Assembly: GCF_965363235.1 (NCBI RefSeq)
Contig: NC_134845.1
Span: 21,206,524 to 21,270,523 of the forward strand
Length of the DNA stretch: 64,000 nt
From: Mytilus galloprovincialis
Taxonomy: Eukaryota; Mollusca; Bivalvia; Mytilida; Mytilidae
Direction of reading: 5' to 3'
Part shown: positions 1 to 13,363 of the stretch, one piece after another
Layout: each line of letters begins with the position of its first letter
How positions within the stretch are numbered: position 1 is the first letter of the stretch
Program-made: the position numbers and the translations under genes
The notes under the pieces: generated by a model
What the model saw: the letters and a program-made list of their open reading frames with translations, nothing else
Database searches by the model: none
What the model was told of the DNA's origin: nothing

Positions 1-646
1 GCTGAATACTGTACATTTTTAGATTCAGCATATCAAAGAACCCCAAGGATTCAATTTTTGATGAAATCAAACAAAGTTTAATTTTGAACCCTTTGGGCCC
101 CTTATTCCTAAACTGTTGGGACCAAAACTCCCAAAATCAAACCCAACCTTCCTTTTATGGTCATAAACCTTGTGTTTAAATTTCATAGATTTCTATTTAC
201 TTATACTAAAGTTATTGTGCGAAAACCAAGAATAATGCTTATTTGGGCTCTTTTTTGGCCCCTAATTCCTAAACTGTTGGAACCAAAACTCCCAAAATCA
301 ATCCCAACCTTCCTTTTGTGGTCATAAACCTTGTGTCAAAATTTCATATATTTCTATTTACTTAAACTAAAGTTATGGTGCGAAAACCAAGAAAATGCTT
401 ATTTGGGCCCTTTTTGGCCCCTAATTCCTAAAATGTTGGGACCAAAACTCCCAAAATCAATCCCAACCTTCCTTTTGTGATCATAAACCTTGTGTTAAAA
501 TTTCATAGATTTCTATTCACTTTTACTAAAGTTAGAGTGCGAAAACTAAAAGTATTCGGACTACGACGACGACGCAGACGACGACGCCGCCAACGTGATA
601 CCAATATACGACCAAAAATTTTTTAATTTTTGCGGTCGTATAAAAA
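1..646 (+). repeat. 3' part of a dispersed ~160-bp-period repeat family (pearl/Helentron-like)
   Basis: Three direct copies of a ~160-bp unit start at about 121, 282 and 441 (each beginning 'accaaaactcccaaaatcaa'). They are followed by a CGA/CGC-rich tract (560-590) and a terminal palindrome, 'tatacgacc' near 604 pairing with 'ggtcgtata' near 632-641. The same organisation and terminal hairpin recur at 10190-11298, 11320-12244 and 14568-16123, so this is a dispersed family cut by the window edge. A core of ~160-bp tandem units before a hairpin is known from bivalve pearl-type non-autonomous Helitron-like elements; assignment to that class is inferred. Confidence 0.7.
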
Positions 647-1079
647 ATATTATGTTTTTAATTCATGTTTCTTAAATTTATGCAATTCCAAACATAATGG
701 GGCTTTTTGGAATAGTTAATATTCTTGGACAAAAAATAGTCCTTCTCCTTTGCTTTGAACAATTTCTCATGAAATTTTAACACAAAATTTAGATTGAGTT
801 CCCTTTATAAGTAATTTTTTGGAGTTTCTTTCAAAAGTTGCAGGACCTATCAGATTTAGGGTATTTTTCACATCTATTAAGCTTGAGTGTGCTTAGAGTA
901 AATAATCTAGATCTATACTAAGTGTCTTTCAGTTGTTTGTATGTAATAGTACCTGACCATGCCCCCTTTTTCTTGGTTTTATTTATTTCTACTTGTATCC
1001 ATCTCATGATGAGTTAAGATTTAAGTCTTTTTCAACTGAATTTTATAGTTTGTTTTTATTTTGTACTCTTACACCACTG
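647..1079. other. Gene-free AT-rich spacer
   Basis: No reading frame, splice-flanked exon or RNA gene could be supported here. The sequence is AT-rich and mostly unique within the window. Confidence 0.5.
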
Positions 1080-1440
1080 TCCCAGGTAAGGGGAGGGTTG
1101 GGTCCCAGCGAACATGTTTAACCCGATACATTATGTATGTCTGTGTCTGTCCCAAATCAGGAGCCTTTAATTCAGTGGTTGTTGTTTGATGTGTCACATA
1201 TTTATTTTTCGTTCATTATTTTGTACATACATGTATGATAAATTAGGCCAAATTTCTAGTTTTAATTGTTTCACATTTGTCATTTCAGTGTATTTTATAG
1301 CTCTCTGAGTGGTATGGGCTTTACTTATTGTTTAAGACTGTACTATGACCTACTATAGGCTACAGTTGTTAACTTCTGTCATTTGGTCTCTTGTTGGAAG
1401 AGTTTTCTCATTGGCAATCATACAACATACTCTTTTTTTA
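1080..1440 (+). repeat. Dispersed repeat of the 'catttggtctcttgttggaa' family
   Basis: The block contains 'agcctttaattcagtggttg' and ends with 'attggcaatcatacaacata'. A related block ends at 28710-28995 ('gtgacaatcataccatatct'), and reverse-complement relatives ('gccttcaacagtgagcaaaa') occur at 46565-46660, 56035-56200 and 63700-63990. These share order and orientation of short blocks, so they are treated as one dispersed family. No coding potential was seen. Confidence 0.5.
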
Positions 1441-1876
1441 TATTCACAGTTTATAGCATAAACCATGTAGTTGTATCCACAATTTGATCATATAATTTAT
1501 ATCACCATATAGGAAATATTAGTAATTTAAAAAAAAAAACGTTTGTGAGTATTTGCTTTAATATATAATTTGGTCCGGTATTTACTCAAATATATCTAGT
1601 AAAAAATAAATTTTGTAAACAAACCAATTTATAACTTTCATATATAGAAGACATACTTACGGTGTATCAGTTGATTTATATTGAAGCTACATGTACATGT
1701 ACACTGTATATGTAAATTTTCTCAAATTTTCATTCTGTTAGATTTCAAGTTTTAACAATAACTGTTAAAATCTCCAAGGAAACATAGAAATCAATAACTG
1801 TGTTCATAGTTCTTCTGGTTGAGGGAGCTGAAAGTAATAAGAAACAAGTGAAACTGCGAGCTACTGCTCACTGATG
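1441..1876. other. Gene-free AT-rich spacer
   Basis: AT-rich sequence without any supported gene; it leads directly into the terminal repeat of the element at 1877. Confidence 0.4.
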
Positions 1877-1920
1877 ATACCCCCGCCGCAAGTGGATAAT
1901 ATTAATAGTGTAAAAATATG

Positions 1921-3415
1921 CAAGTGTTCGGTAAACAGGAAGTTGTTGAGTGATGAATCTGAAAACGCATCACACGGTATAGCTGACTTATAAAAATCCT
2001 GAAACCAAATTTCAGAAATCCTTGTATTGTAGTTCCTGAGAAAAATGTGACGAAAATTTTTAACTTGGTTATCATGTGTAAAATCATACAAGTGTTCGGT
2101 AAACAGGAAGTTGTCGAGTGATGAATCTGAAAACGCATCACACGGTATAGCTGACTTATATAAATCCTGAAACCAAATTTCAGAAATCCTTGTATTGTAG
2201 TTCCTGAGGAAAATGTGACGAAAATTTTCAACTTGGCTATCATGTGTAAAATCATACAAGTGTTCGGTAAACAGGAAGTTGTCGAGTGATGAATCTGAAA
2301 ACGCATCACACGGTATAGCTGACTTATATAAATCCTGAAACCAAATTTCAGAAATCCTTGTATTGTAGTTCCTGAGAAAAATGTGACGAAAATTTTCAAC
2401 TTGGCTATCATGTGTAAAATCATACAAGTGTTCGGTAAACAGGAAGTTGTCGAGTGATGAATCTGAAAACGCATCACACGGTATAGCTGACTTATATAAA
2501 TCCTGAAACCAAATTTCAGAAATCCTTGTATTGTAGTTCCTGAGGAAAATGTGACGAAAATTTTCAACTTGGCTATCATGTGTAAAATCAGACAAGTGTT
2601 CGGTAAACAGGAAGTTGTCGAGTGATGAATCTGAAAACGCATCACACGGTATAGCTGACTTATATAAATCCTGAAACCAAATTTCAGAAATCCTTGTATT
2701 GTAGTTCCTGAGAAAAATGTGACGAAAATTTTCAACTTGGCTATCATGTGTAAAATCATACAAGTGTTCGGTAAACAGGAAGTTGTCGAGTGATGAATCT
2801 GAAAACGCATCACACGGTATAGCTGACTTATATAAATCCTGAAACCAAATTTCAGAAATCCTTGTATTGTAGTTCCTGAGAAAAATGTGACGAAAATTTT
2901 CAACTTGGCTATCATGTGTAAAATCAGACAAGTGTTCGGTAAACAGGAAGTTGTCGAGTGATGAATCTGAAAACGCATCACACGGTATAGCTGACTTATA
3001 TAAATCCTGAAACCAAATTTCAGAAATCCTTGTATTGTAGTTCCTGAGAAAAATGTGACGAAAATTTTCAACTTGGCTATCATGTGTAAAATCATACAAG
3101 TGTTCGGTAAACAGGAAGTTGTCGAGTGATGAATCTGAAAACGCATCACACGGTATAGCTGACTTATATAAATCCTGAAACCAAATTTCAGAAATCCTTG
3201 TATTGTAGTTCCTGAGAAAAATGTGACGAAAATTTTCAACTTGGCTATCATGTGTAAAATCAGACAAGTGTTCGGTAAACAGGAAGTTGTCAAGTGATGA
3301 ATCTGAAAACGCATCACACGGTATGGCTGACATATATAAATGTTGATACCAAATTACAGAAAGGGTGGATGTGTAGTTCCTGAGAAAAATGTGACGAAAG
3401 TTTCATGGGACGGAC
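1921..3415. repeat. 168-bp tandem array, nine copies
   Basis: The word 'caagtgttcggtaaacagg' begins at 1921, 2089, 2257, 2425, 2593, 2761, 2929, 3097 and 3265, an exact 168-bp spacing. Copies are nearly identical except the first and the last. Because 168 is divisible by 3, two minus-strand frames stay open through the array (about 490 and 471 codons), giving a 56-residue repeat. I read these as by-products of the period, not genes: there is no signal peptide, no splice context and two overlapping frames are equally open. Confidence 0.9.
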
Positions 3416-3474
3416 TGACTGACGGACGGACGGACTGACGGACTGATGGACGGACGGACTGACGGACAGACAGA
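3410..3474. repeat. GACG/GACT tetranucleotide-like simple repeat
   Basis: Degenerate four-base repeat of the types gacg, gact and gatg directly after the 168-bp array, ending in 'gacagacag'. Confidence 0.8.
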
Positions 3475-3514
3475 GGTAAAACAGTATACCCCCCCTTTTT
3501 TAAAGCGGGGGTAT

Positions 3515-4798
3515 AATAATAAAATGAGTACAACTAAAAATAAATTGTTGAAATGCAAGGACCTGCATTATTTAACATATAAAAAGTTTGAAAAATAGGG
3601 GGAGGGAAGTATTATTGACAATAAAAAACTGAATGCAACCTTTTTTATAATTCTTTCACAGGCATCAATCTGTATCATCCTACTATACTAATTAAAGAAA
3701 GATATTGAGTGTTTAAGTGTCACCTACATTTGTAACTATAAAAAAGATTTGTCTACATTAATCAATTTCATAAAATATGGCTTCAAATCAAAATCAGTTT
3801 TCATGTTAACATTTTAAACATTGTTATTGAGCATTAATTTTACTCATTATTTACAAACATTTTTTTTTAGAACAATGTAAGTTGTCATTTTATTCCATGC
3901 AAGGCAGGATAATTAAATAGTATTTTTTTTTATAAATTGATAAAGTAATTAATCCATGCAAATAAAAATATTTAAAAAAAAACCAATACCTATTATAATC
4001 TTTTTGTTTTATTAATTCTGATTCAATCTTAACACTGTGCTGTTATCTTTTTTGTCACCATCTGTAAGATAAAAATAAAAACATTAGAATTGATTACTGG
4101 TGTCTTAGAATTATACAATGTAGTCAAAAGTGTTTTTTATTGCAGGAATAAAAGGTTTATTAAGAGTACATGTACATTGTATATATAAGGGCTAAGGCCA
4201 AATAAAATACTGTGTGTGTTTCCTATTACATCTTTGAAAATAAATGGTAGGTAGGTAGGGAATTTATGTAATTCAACATTTTTTTTACATTGAGTCTAAG
4301 GGAGAGATATTCTGACTTAAACAGTGCTTATTGAAAAATTACAAAAAAACTTTAAGGTAGGCAGCTATTTCCAAGCTTAAAACATATAGGGTTTAGTACA
4401 GAGGGAAATAGGAAACACACATATTTATTTATTTGGCTAAATGTGGTTCTTAAAGGGTAAATAGAATACAGAATAATTGGACCAAAATTATAAAGATTTT
4501 ACTTTTTTTTTTTTTTGGGGGGGGGGGTTAATTATTATTATATTGTATAGACTATAAATTGACTGGATAATAATTCAATAAAATATAGTAATATTGAAAT
4601 GGAAATGCTCCCATCCAGAATATTGTAAATTAATACATACATGACCATGGTGACATATATATAATAAAAGCAAATTGCATAACAAATTTAGTAATGTGTG
4701 AGTTACCCTATATTATTTTTCAATTATAATAATTTATGATTGTTTTATTTTTTTTATCCATGAAATCTAAATTGAGTTTTGAGAAATTCGGAGATTGG
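3515..4798. other. Gene-free AT-rich spacer
   Basis: Very AT-rich with homopolymer runs, including a T15/G11 run near 4501-4527. No reading frame or RNA gene could be supported. Confidence 0.5.
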
Positions 4799-4801
4799 TA
4801 A

Positions 4802-5089
4802 GGGAGCTACCATTTGATTTTTATGGGGGGGGCTAGGATGAAAAATTTTGTCCTGCATTTTTTTTTAGCTGTAATCTCTGTCCTGCCTTTTTATTTTTCA
4901 CTCTGTTCGGTCCTGCCTTTTTTTTTTAGTTTATCCTGCCTTTTTTTTACCTAAATTGTCGTCCTGACTTTTTTTTTTTTGCAAGTGTCTCATCCTGCCT
5001 GTTTTTTTTTACTCAAAACTCCTGTCCTGCCTATTTTTTTCAAATTTCATCCTAGCCCCCCCCCCCATAAAAATCAAATGGTAGCTCCC
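4802..5089. mobile_element. MITE with ~48-bp TIRs and TAA target duplication (PIF/Harbinger-like)
   Basis: Left end 'gggagctaccatttgatttt' at 4802 is matched in reverse complement by the right end finishing at 5089, with near-perfect pairing for about 48 bp apart from a longer C-run on the right. Both sides are flanked by TAA (4799-4801 and 5090-5092). The ~190-bp interior is a run of 'tcctgcc' plus T-tract units and codes for nothing. A 3-bp TWA duplication is the hallmark of PIF/Harbinger elements, which makes that superfamily the best guess. Confidence 0.85.
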
Positions 5090-5092
5090 TAA

Positions 5093-8000
5093 GTAAACAG
5101 AGTCTTAATATAATATACATGTAATACAGCCCTTACTGAAGTTCGTTTAAATAATATATTTGAAGCCATGTGTCAATTTGGCATTATTTGCACCCCTTTC
5201 CCAGGAAATCCTAAATTTATCCCTATAGAGTCCAAATTTGTCTTTTGTAAAATATCTTTAATTCCACATGGAGCAGCTTCTCGGGTAAAATTTAGCCACT
5301 CTCCCAACATATTATTCTGTTCTTCAAACGAGTTTATTAGCTGATGATTGGGTGCCAGTTTATTAAAAGTATGTCCAATTTAATATCAAAAGCTATAGCG
5401 TTAAGTGTTCTCTCAACTTCACAGACGAGAAGATCATATTTTATGTTTCTTCATTGACAAAGATTTTTTTATATGGCATAATGCAACAAAGTCGATCGAG
5501 TTTTCATGCCAGAATTGAATTCTTCGACCTAACGATACAGAAATTTGTAAATTTTTATTTTGTAAAATTATTTGATTGAGTGCATTTTACTTACGGTTAG
5601 TGTTTTTATTCATATATACTGGTAAAGTTAATAACAATTATCCTCATTCATCAATGTTCAGCCATATTTGCTTCAGTAGCAACAAAAGGTCAATCCGGGT
5701 CAAACCGCTTGAAGAGCGCGTAACGAAAAAAGCCGAAGGCAGTGATTAGTGTAGAGTAGTATTCGGGCCCGTATGCGGATCGGAACTGGAACTGCCGGGG
5801 AGTTTGCTCAAAATCGTTCAATTTTTTTTGTCGTGTTTTTTAATTTCCGGATCTGCGCAGAACACATAACTCTACTTCCTTATTCCGGTCTTGTTGTCGT
5901 GAGACTTTGATTAGACTAGTAAAATATAGGAACTCAAGGAACACAATACCAATATTTCATTTTTAATCATTCTTTGTCTTTGGTATGAATAAACGTTAGG
6001 CCTACCTGATGCATTGAGTTTCTTTGTTTACATATTGAACATGACGTCATAACTTAAATAACGTCACAAGTAAAATCCCTAACAACAGAACCAAAATCGG
6101 AAACGTTACGGTATTTCTGTATCTTTTTTTTTAAACAAATTTTTAAATACAAAAAAAATAATTTAAACAAACTTCGTCCCCATTCACAGGTAATGCCTGC
6201 CTCATATTATAAACATTGTTTAGTGGTTTTCCCTTGTTTATACAAATAAAGCACGAACTGTAGGGAAAGTTAATTTTCTTACATTGACAAAAACATGCAG
6301 GTTCTAGTTTTTAATATGAAAATAAACTGATTTATAATGTGTTTTATTATTATGCATTTACATACAATTGTATGGTTAATAAAGGGTTTTGATGTGATAC
6401 GTAGTGTTTGCAACATGTCGTTTTCTTACGTGCCTATGTTAACTAATGACAAACTACAACTGTCCATGTGTCTAATTAAAGTAAAGTCACTATTTTCCAA
6501 CGAAAATATCCATACTTTAATTTACAAACCATTTTTAACGTTGTTATATGTGTTTCCTTAACAACACTTCACCAACATCCTTTTACTCGAACAATATGTA
6601 CCGAAATCAGAGTATGGACATGCGTCTTGGCAGTTTTATTACCTTGTAGATAATTGTTATTATTGTATATTAACTCAGATATTTTGTTGAATTTACCTTT
6701 ATGTCCCAAGCGTAGTGATTGAAGAAGTGTTGAATGATTAACTCTATACATTTACATTAGACATATTACAGAGTATAAATTGCTTTGCCCGAAACTTGTT
6801 TTTCTTAACATAATGTTAAGAAAAAAACTATGCATATTAGGTACAATACAACGGGCTGAAAGACACTGTGAAAATTTGCTGTGAAATTTCTCAGAAGGAA
6901 AAATTAAAAACCTTGGAGACTGGAAGATTCAGTGAGTCGTGTTTACCAGTTTTTTATGTCGTGTTTAGTTGTAGTGCTTAGGGTGTAAATATTTGCTTTC
7001 CAACCGGTGATTATATCATGATAAACTACAGCTTCAAAGTGTTTAAAATGATTACTTTTGGACAATTAAAGGAGAAAACAAAATGTTTAGATGCAAACAA
7101 AAGTGATTTATCAGTCGAACATTAGAAGAACATACAAATTCACAGTGACAGAGGCATCTACAAAATATTATTTTGATTTATCTATATTTGCACAATGAGT
7201 GAATATACGGATATTTATTTTGGATTAGACTTCATTACGAGCTCTATGCAAAAGTATGATACAATGCAAATAACAAATTCGCTGTTTTCTATTTAAATAT
7301 TTGGAATGGACTAGTCTTCATTACTAGTAGTATGTATACAAGCACCTGCGAGATAACTTTGATGTGAAAACCGACTTCAAACAAAGATAACTCTTTCATC
7401 TACATAAGCAATCATTAGCTAAGGGTAACAATTCATCTCATTGGTATAGATTGGTGAAACTGTTGCTTTAAAGAAACAAACATCTTGAACTTTTGAAAGT
7501 GTGTAGAGATTTTTGTATTTCTAGAAGAAAAGAACAAAGAAATATTTAATTTATTTTTAAATTTTAAGTTCAAAATGTCAACGGATTTCACAATGCGCGG
7601 CATGTAAATCAAATGTATGAACAAGTGTGATTTGAATAAATCGACAAAGATCAATTAATGCGTTCTGCAAACGTTGACATCAAAAAGGAAAAATGTTTGA
7701 AAAGGCCGTCTGCTCAATGACAGTTTGGAAATGTTCCCATCTCAACATTTCCCAAAGCCTTGAAGGATAACCTTCTTGTTATACGTATATGAAATTTGAA
7801 CCTACACACAATTGGTACCATATTTTTCATTGAAGAGGAGTGACAAAGCTAATCAAGTTATGTTATTTATTTGTGTTTTGACATTATATCATGAAATATG
7901 ATATATACATAGTTTTAATGTACGAAAAGTTTGAATAACTGCACTGAATTGAAAATTTTAAGTCCTAGACGCAATGAAATCTTGTTCAAAAAAGAACAAT

Positions 8001-10189
8001 AATAAAAAGAGCGTTTACAATTATGTCTCGATGTGTAGTGATCTAGCGGTTGTTATATTTACATTTGTTTGGTGTATACATTGAGGTAGTCAGTCGCAGG
8101 ATGCCTATATAATTTCAATGAAAATTTGAATTTATAAATATTTCTAATGGTATTGCTCAATACCAATAACTTTGAAATCCAGAAGTATCAAAAGCATGCC
8201 AGATTAAGTAACACCAACAAATACACACACATCTCCTATTCTGGGGAAGGCAAAGATTATAATGATTAACTTTATATTATACAGATCTCTTTCAGACGTG
8301 TTATCAATGAATCAAAATCCCCGGGTCAAAAATCATAGAAGAGTAAGTATATTGCAACAAACCTGAAAGGTTGGCAATATTCACATAAAGTCCATGGTAC
8401 TCTGCTGCACTTCAACCCATATCCAAATCGGAGACTTTTTATGAACTTATATATATATAGTTCCTTTTTGTAATGAATCCCTTTCAAAAGTTCATTCCAA
8501 CGATCCAAGATCGACTGTGATCGATCCAGTCAATACGGTAAGACTCTTGTTGGTTTTCGACTGGAATTTTAGCTATATAATTCTTATCCGGATAAAATGT
8601 CTTCTAATTCAGTGACTTTGTCGTTTTGCTTTTCGTAAACCAGTGTTTATGTAATGTTTAGAACATTCATCCGTTTAGTACCAGTTTAGAATACTAAACG
8701 GATATATATACACGCAGCCGATTCTATCCGATATTCAAGAGTACAAGGTAAATTTAGAAAAAAAACATTTGATTCAAATATCGAATTTAATGTATTATAC
8801 ACAACCTATATGACCACATGATAATAAATAATATATATAATTATATTATTTCTAAGTTGCGCGTTCTGTTGTTTTGACACGACACGTGAAAATAATCTTG
8901 TGCAGCGTGCTACTGTTCGCTAACTAACTGGTTATTGACTTAAATCGAGACGAGACAGACTTGCTGACATTTCGATTTGTCTGAATCATAATTTCCTGAT
9001 TGTTTTATTGTAAAGTAACATAATAGTCCTTATTTTTATATAACAGTACACGGAAGTAATTACAATAACATGTTCTAACAAAAGCTTTTGATATACAATT
9101 ATTCTATTTAAATTATATGTTATAACTGTTGGCTTACAGTTTCGGGGTGTTTTGTTATTTATTTTTTTAATTATATTTTAGCTCTGTTGAGGGGGGTGGT
9201 TTTGTTTTTAAGTTTTCAAATTGACAAAATATTTTTAGAACATTTATTACAGTTTTATCTAATTGAGACAAATTTATTCCGAGGCGTAGGATTTGATTAT
9301 CTCCTAGGTTTGTATTTTGCATGAAAGCTGTTATAATTAAGTTCATTATTGTTTATTGATATCATATCTAACCGAACGATCATTAAGCCTTGGTAATGTT
9401 GATATGGCTAATATATTCAGTTTGAGAAGGAAGATATTTACTCTTGTAATTTTTTTTTAATGTATTCTCGGTATTTTATTAGTAAAAACAAGTATGGACA
9501 CAGACGCAAATTGTCAGTGGGGTTAAAAGTCGTTACAAATGTATTGAAAGCTAGACTGGAAATGTGTATTAACAAATTGAGTTGATGTGTACATGTCTTC
9601 ATTCAAATGCATTGACTGATAAAAAAAAGGGGGCTTCAACTTCCACCCCTCTCTATGAATAAGTTGTTTGAGTGTTTGAATATGGAGTTTGTTAATAAAT
9701 AGCTGCACAGTAAGCGCATGATATGTCTCCAATGGGTTTTCAATGTAGCCAGAAACTCCTGCACTTATAGGTGTCCAAAAACTATAAAATCCCTTCTTTT
9801 TTTAAGCATATATAAAAATTCATAACACAGAAATGTATAATCTGAAATTTATTACAATCAAAAGGGACCTTAGGTCAATAGTTTAAACAATTCACCAAAG
9901 TTTAATTAAAGGTGATGGATGCATTTTTGTGTTATTGTTCAAAATTGGAAAATTCTCTCTTTTTTAAGGATAAAATCTCTCTTCATAACATGGAAACGAA
10001 AATTCTAAAATTTATAAAATCGATGTGGAGCTAATGTCAATAGATATAAGCATTTCAACAAAGTTTCTTGAAAGTAGGGGGAAGTGTTTTCTAGTTATTG
10101 TCTGAAGTGTGGATGATGGACTGATAGACAACAGTATACTATAATATGTTGTGTGTGAGACATTGGTATAATAAAAAGGTTTTGAATGA
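5093..10189. other. 5-kb gene-free stretch
   Basis: No exon, conserved protein segment, tRNA or rRNA was recognised on either strand. All open frames are shorter than 80 codons and lack family resemblance. The composition is AT-rich with a less AT-rich patch at about 5680-5850. It may be unique intergenic DNA or contain undetected 5' UTR or non-coding exons. Confidence 0.4.
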
Positions 10190-11298
10190 ATAATGATTAG
10201 AAACTGTTTAATGCAGTTATTGAGGGAACGACAGTGAAGAAATTGCTGAGATCAATGCGTTTGAATCCTAAGAATTCAATTTTTGTTGAAATGAAATAAA
10301 GTTCAATTTTTTACCCTTTGGATCTTAATGTAGACCAATTTGAAAACGGGACAATCCTGTGCAATTGAATATTTCTGGCTATTGGCAATATACTGTGCAA
10401 TTGAAAATTTCTTGCTATTGCGCAATATTGTGCAATTAGATATTTCTTGCTATTGTGCAATACTGTGCAATTGAAGATTTCTTGCTATTGCAGAATACTG
10501 CGCAATTGAAAATTTCTTGCTATTGCACAATATAGTATAATAATTTATGACCCCGATTTGGACCAACTTGAAAACTGGGCCCATAATCAAAAATCTAAGT
10601 ACATGTTAAGACTCACCATATCAAAGAACCCCAAGAATTCAATTCTTATTAAAATCAAGCTTATTTTAATTTTGGACCCTTTAGACTTTAATGTAGACCA
10701 ATTAGAAAACAGGACCTAAAATTAAAAATTTGGACATGGTTAGATTTGGCATATCAAAGAAGCACAATACCGTAATTCATTTTTTTGCTGAAATCAAACA
10801 AAGTTTAATTTTGGCCCCTTATTCCTTGGGACCAAAACTCCAAAATTAATCCAAACCTTCCTTTTGTGGTCATAAACCTTTGTAGATTTCTATTAACTTA
10901 TACTAAAGTTATTGTTCAAAAACCAAGAAAAATGCTTATTTGGGGCCTGTCTGTTGGAACTAAAATTACCAAAATCTATCCCAACCCTCCTTATGTGGCC
11001 ATAGACCTTATGTTAAAATATCATAGATTTCTGTTTACTAATACTTAAGTTATAGAGCAAAAACCAAGAACAATTCTTATTTGGCCCCTTATTCCTAAAC
11101 TATTGAGACCAAAATACCCCAAATCAATCCCACCCTTCCTTTCATGGTCATAAATCTTGTGTCTAAATTTCATATATATCTATTTTACTTTTACTGAAGT
11201 TAGAGTGCGAAAACCGAATGTCTTTGGATGAAGACGAAGATGCCAACGTGATTCCAATGTACAACCAAAAAGTTTTCAATTTTTGCGGTTGTATAAAA
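10190..11298 (+). repeat. Copy of the hairpin-ended dispersed family
   Basis: Shares with 1-646 and 14568-16123 the blocks 'tggaccctttagactttaat', 'aaaccaagaaaaatgcttat' and a terminal palindrome ('tacaacc' near 11262 with 'ggttgta' near 11287, then 'taaaaa'). It contains the 35-bp minisatellite listed separately. The short open frames inside are fortuitous. Confidence 0.7.
10362..10536. repeat. ~35-bp minisatellite, five copies
   Basis: Units beginning 'caatt(g/a)(a/g)' start at 10362, 10398, 10433, 10468 and 10502, each carrying 'atttcttgctattg' or a close variant. A degenerate version recurs in the related repeat at about 15085-15250. Confidence 0.8.
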
Positions 11299-11319
11299 AT
11301 GATCTCAAATCAAATTTTT

Positions 11320-12244
11320 AATGGAGTTTGCAACAGTAATTATTCAACTACTCATTTTAATACATCATAAAGTATTAAAGTGTAAATGTCATAGTCATGG
11401 TGATGATGCCTCCGCTAGCATATAACGTTATAAAGGTACATAAATCAAGAACTGTAAAAGTGAAGCTGCTAAAAATTGAACTTAAACCGAGTTTAGAGGT
11501 ACCGGTAATAAGCATTATATACACATTTCACTAAATTTAGTTGAGACAAACTTGAGAAATTTTTCCATTTGTGAAAGGGGATAACCTTAGAATGATAATC
11601 AAAGTGCTTGTAATCACCGAATGGCTATTAAAGACTGCTTAAATTTATCAGTTGGTAGTAAAGTGAATTTTGCATTGTATATTGTATATATAGCATTATT
11701 TTTAGTCGATTCAACTACTATTCTGGACAGAGAAAGATAACTCCAATTTTCAAAGAAGATTTCATAAAGCAATGGTTTTAGGTTATATTAATTCAACAAC
11801 CATTCTGAACAAAGAAAGATAACTCCAATTTATTGTCTTGAATCTACAAAAATGTTTGTTTTTGGCCCTCAATTCCTCAACTGTTTGCCCCATAACCCAC
11901 AAAATAGACCCCAAACTTCTACTTATGGTATTAAATATTATGGTACAGTTTCAGAACAATTGTCAGAAATACTTATACACAACTTTTTGTACTGACACAA
12001 GATTAATGCTTGTTTTGGGCACCTTTGGAACCTTTATTCATAAACCTTAGGGACTATATATATATATAACCGCCCCAAAACAATCCCAAGCTTCCTTTTA
12101 TGATTATAAATATTATGTTATAATTAAATGGCTTCCTTTTTACTTATACTGAAGTTATTATCTGGAAACCATCCGTCTTGGGAAGACGACGACAGGATAC
12201 CTACATGTATTTCAACTGCAAAAATGTCTGTGGTTGTATAAAAA
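11320..12244 (+). repeat. Second, more degenerate copy of the hairpin-ended family
   Basis: Contains two internal 'aaagaaagataactccaatt' blocks (also at 15066 and 15133) and ends with 'ctgtggttgtataaaaa' near 12244, the same terminal signature as at 646 and 11298. It lies in tandem with the preceding copy. No coding capacity. Confidence 0.6.
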
Positions 12245-12245
12245 T

Positions 12246-13362
12246 TTCAAATATGTACAATGAAATAAGAGTTTTAGAAATTGATAAGCCTAGATAGGCC
12301 TTATAATTTTCCCCCACATAGTTGAAGGACCATTTACACTCAGGACCGAGTCATAAGTAGGCAGTACAGTCTACAGATGTATTAAAACAACCTAGCATCA
12401 TATTGCTAGTAGTGGGAGTAGCATTCTCGGGAAAATTTGTTCTTTTTTTTTATAATATGTTTGGTTCAAATCAAAATAGAATGCTTTTATCTCCCTAATA
12501 CTTACATTGTAAATAGAGGTGGTACTACTTTGACAAATCCTTGTACATGAGAGTTTTCTGTCAAATCTTTATTTCACAAAGAATGAATTGCATAACAATG
12601 AACTGAGCTCAAAGCAAAGTACTTTAATAATACACTTAGACAAAGAGCTAAATCCAGTGATATACTTTGTACTACAGGTCCTTCATTAACATCCATTGAC
12701 CAAAACCATATCTCATCAACATTCCATACTACATGGTTGGATTCTGAAGTCCTGAAAAAGACATGATTTTTTTTATCATATTTTAAGTATATAAACACAG
12801 GTTTAAACTTTCTTGTTGTATAATCATTCCGTATCTAGCAACTATCAATTTGCTTAATGCACATATTGATATATGTTGAGTGTACCTCTGTTGGAAATAA
12901 GAACACACAAACCTCCACCTAGTTTTAGTCAATGGACAAAACATTCAAAACTATAAAATATTATAGATCTAAGACTTGTCAGTGTCTATTTACCATTGCC
13001 ACTGAATCAGTGATATATGTATTGTACACATAATTATATACATGCAAGACTAAAATTATAAAGTACATACATGTTTGTATATAAGACTAAAACTGACATT
13101 CATTCCCAAAGTCATTTTCAAATCTGACTTCATGGTAAAATAAGATTCCATATCTACAACCAATTAAAAGGAAAAATCCCTCTGATAGACTAGCATTTAA
13201 ATCCGATTTCTAAAATGGAAGCTAGGTCACCTTGGAACTTAGAACTAAAAAAAATCGAAACAATATATCTGATATATTTCAAATGCATGTACATGAAATA
13301 ATATAAATCTCTAAAATTCACCATATTGTTCCCTTTTTCATCTTCTGTTAGATACTGTATAT
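12246..13362. other. Gene-free spacer
   Basis: AT-rich with no supported gene or recognisable element. Confidence 0.4.
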
Positions 13363-13363
13363 C

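Larger units (their letters stand above)
1877..3514. mobile_element. Non-autonomous TIR/hairpin-ended element with tandem-repeat core
   Basis: The block is bounded by a 10-bp inverted repeat, 'atacccccgc' at 1877-1886 and 'gcgggggtat' at 3505-3514. The right end also folds on itself: 'tataccccc' (about 3486) pairs with 'gggggtata' (3507-3515) to give a terminal hairpin. Between the ends lie nine 168-bp tandem units and then a GACG/GACT-type short repeat. No transposase or replicase is encoded. Tandem core plus hairpin end resembles bivalve pearl/Helentron-type elements, but this is an inference; no clear target-site duplication was found. Confidence 0.6.

Noticed and set aside
1861..3333. Long minus-strand frames (about 490 and 471 codons) as repeat-protein genes
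   Set aside because: The unit length is a multiple of 3 and two frames are equally open; no start context, signal or splice evidence.
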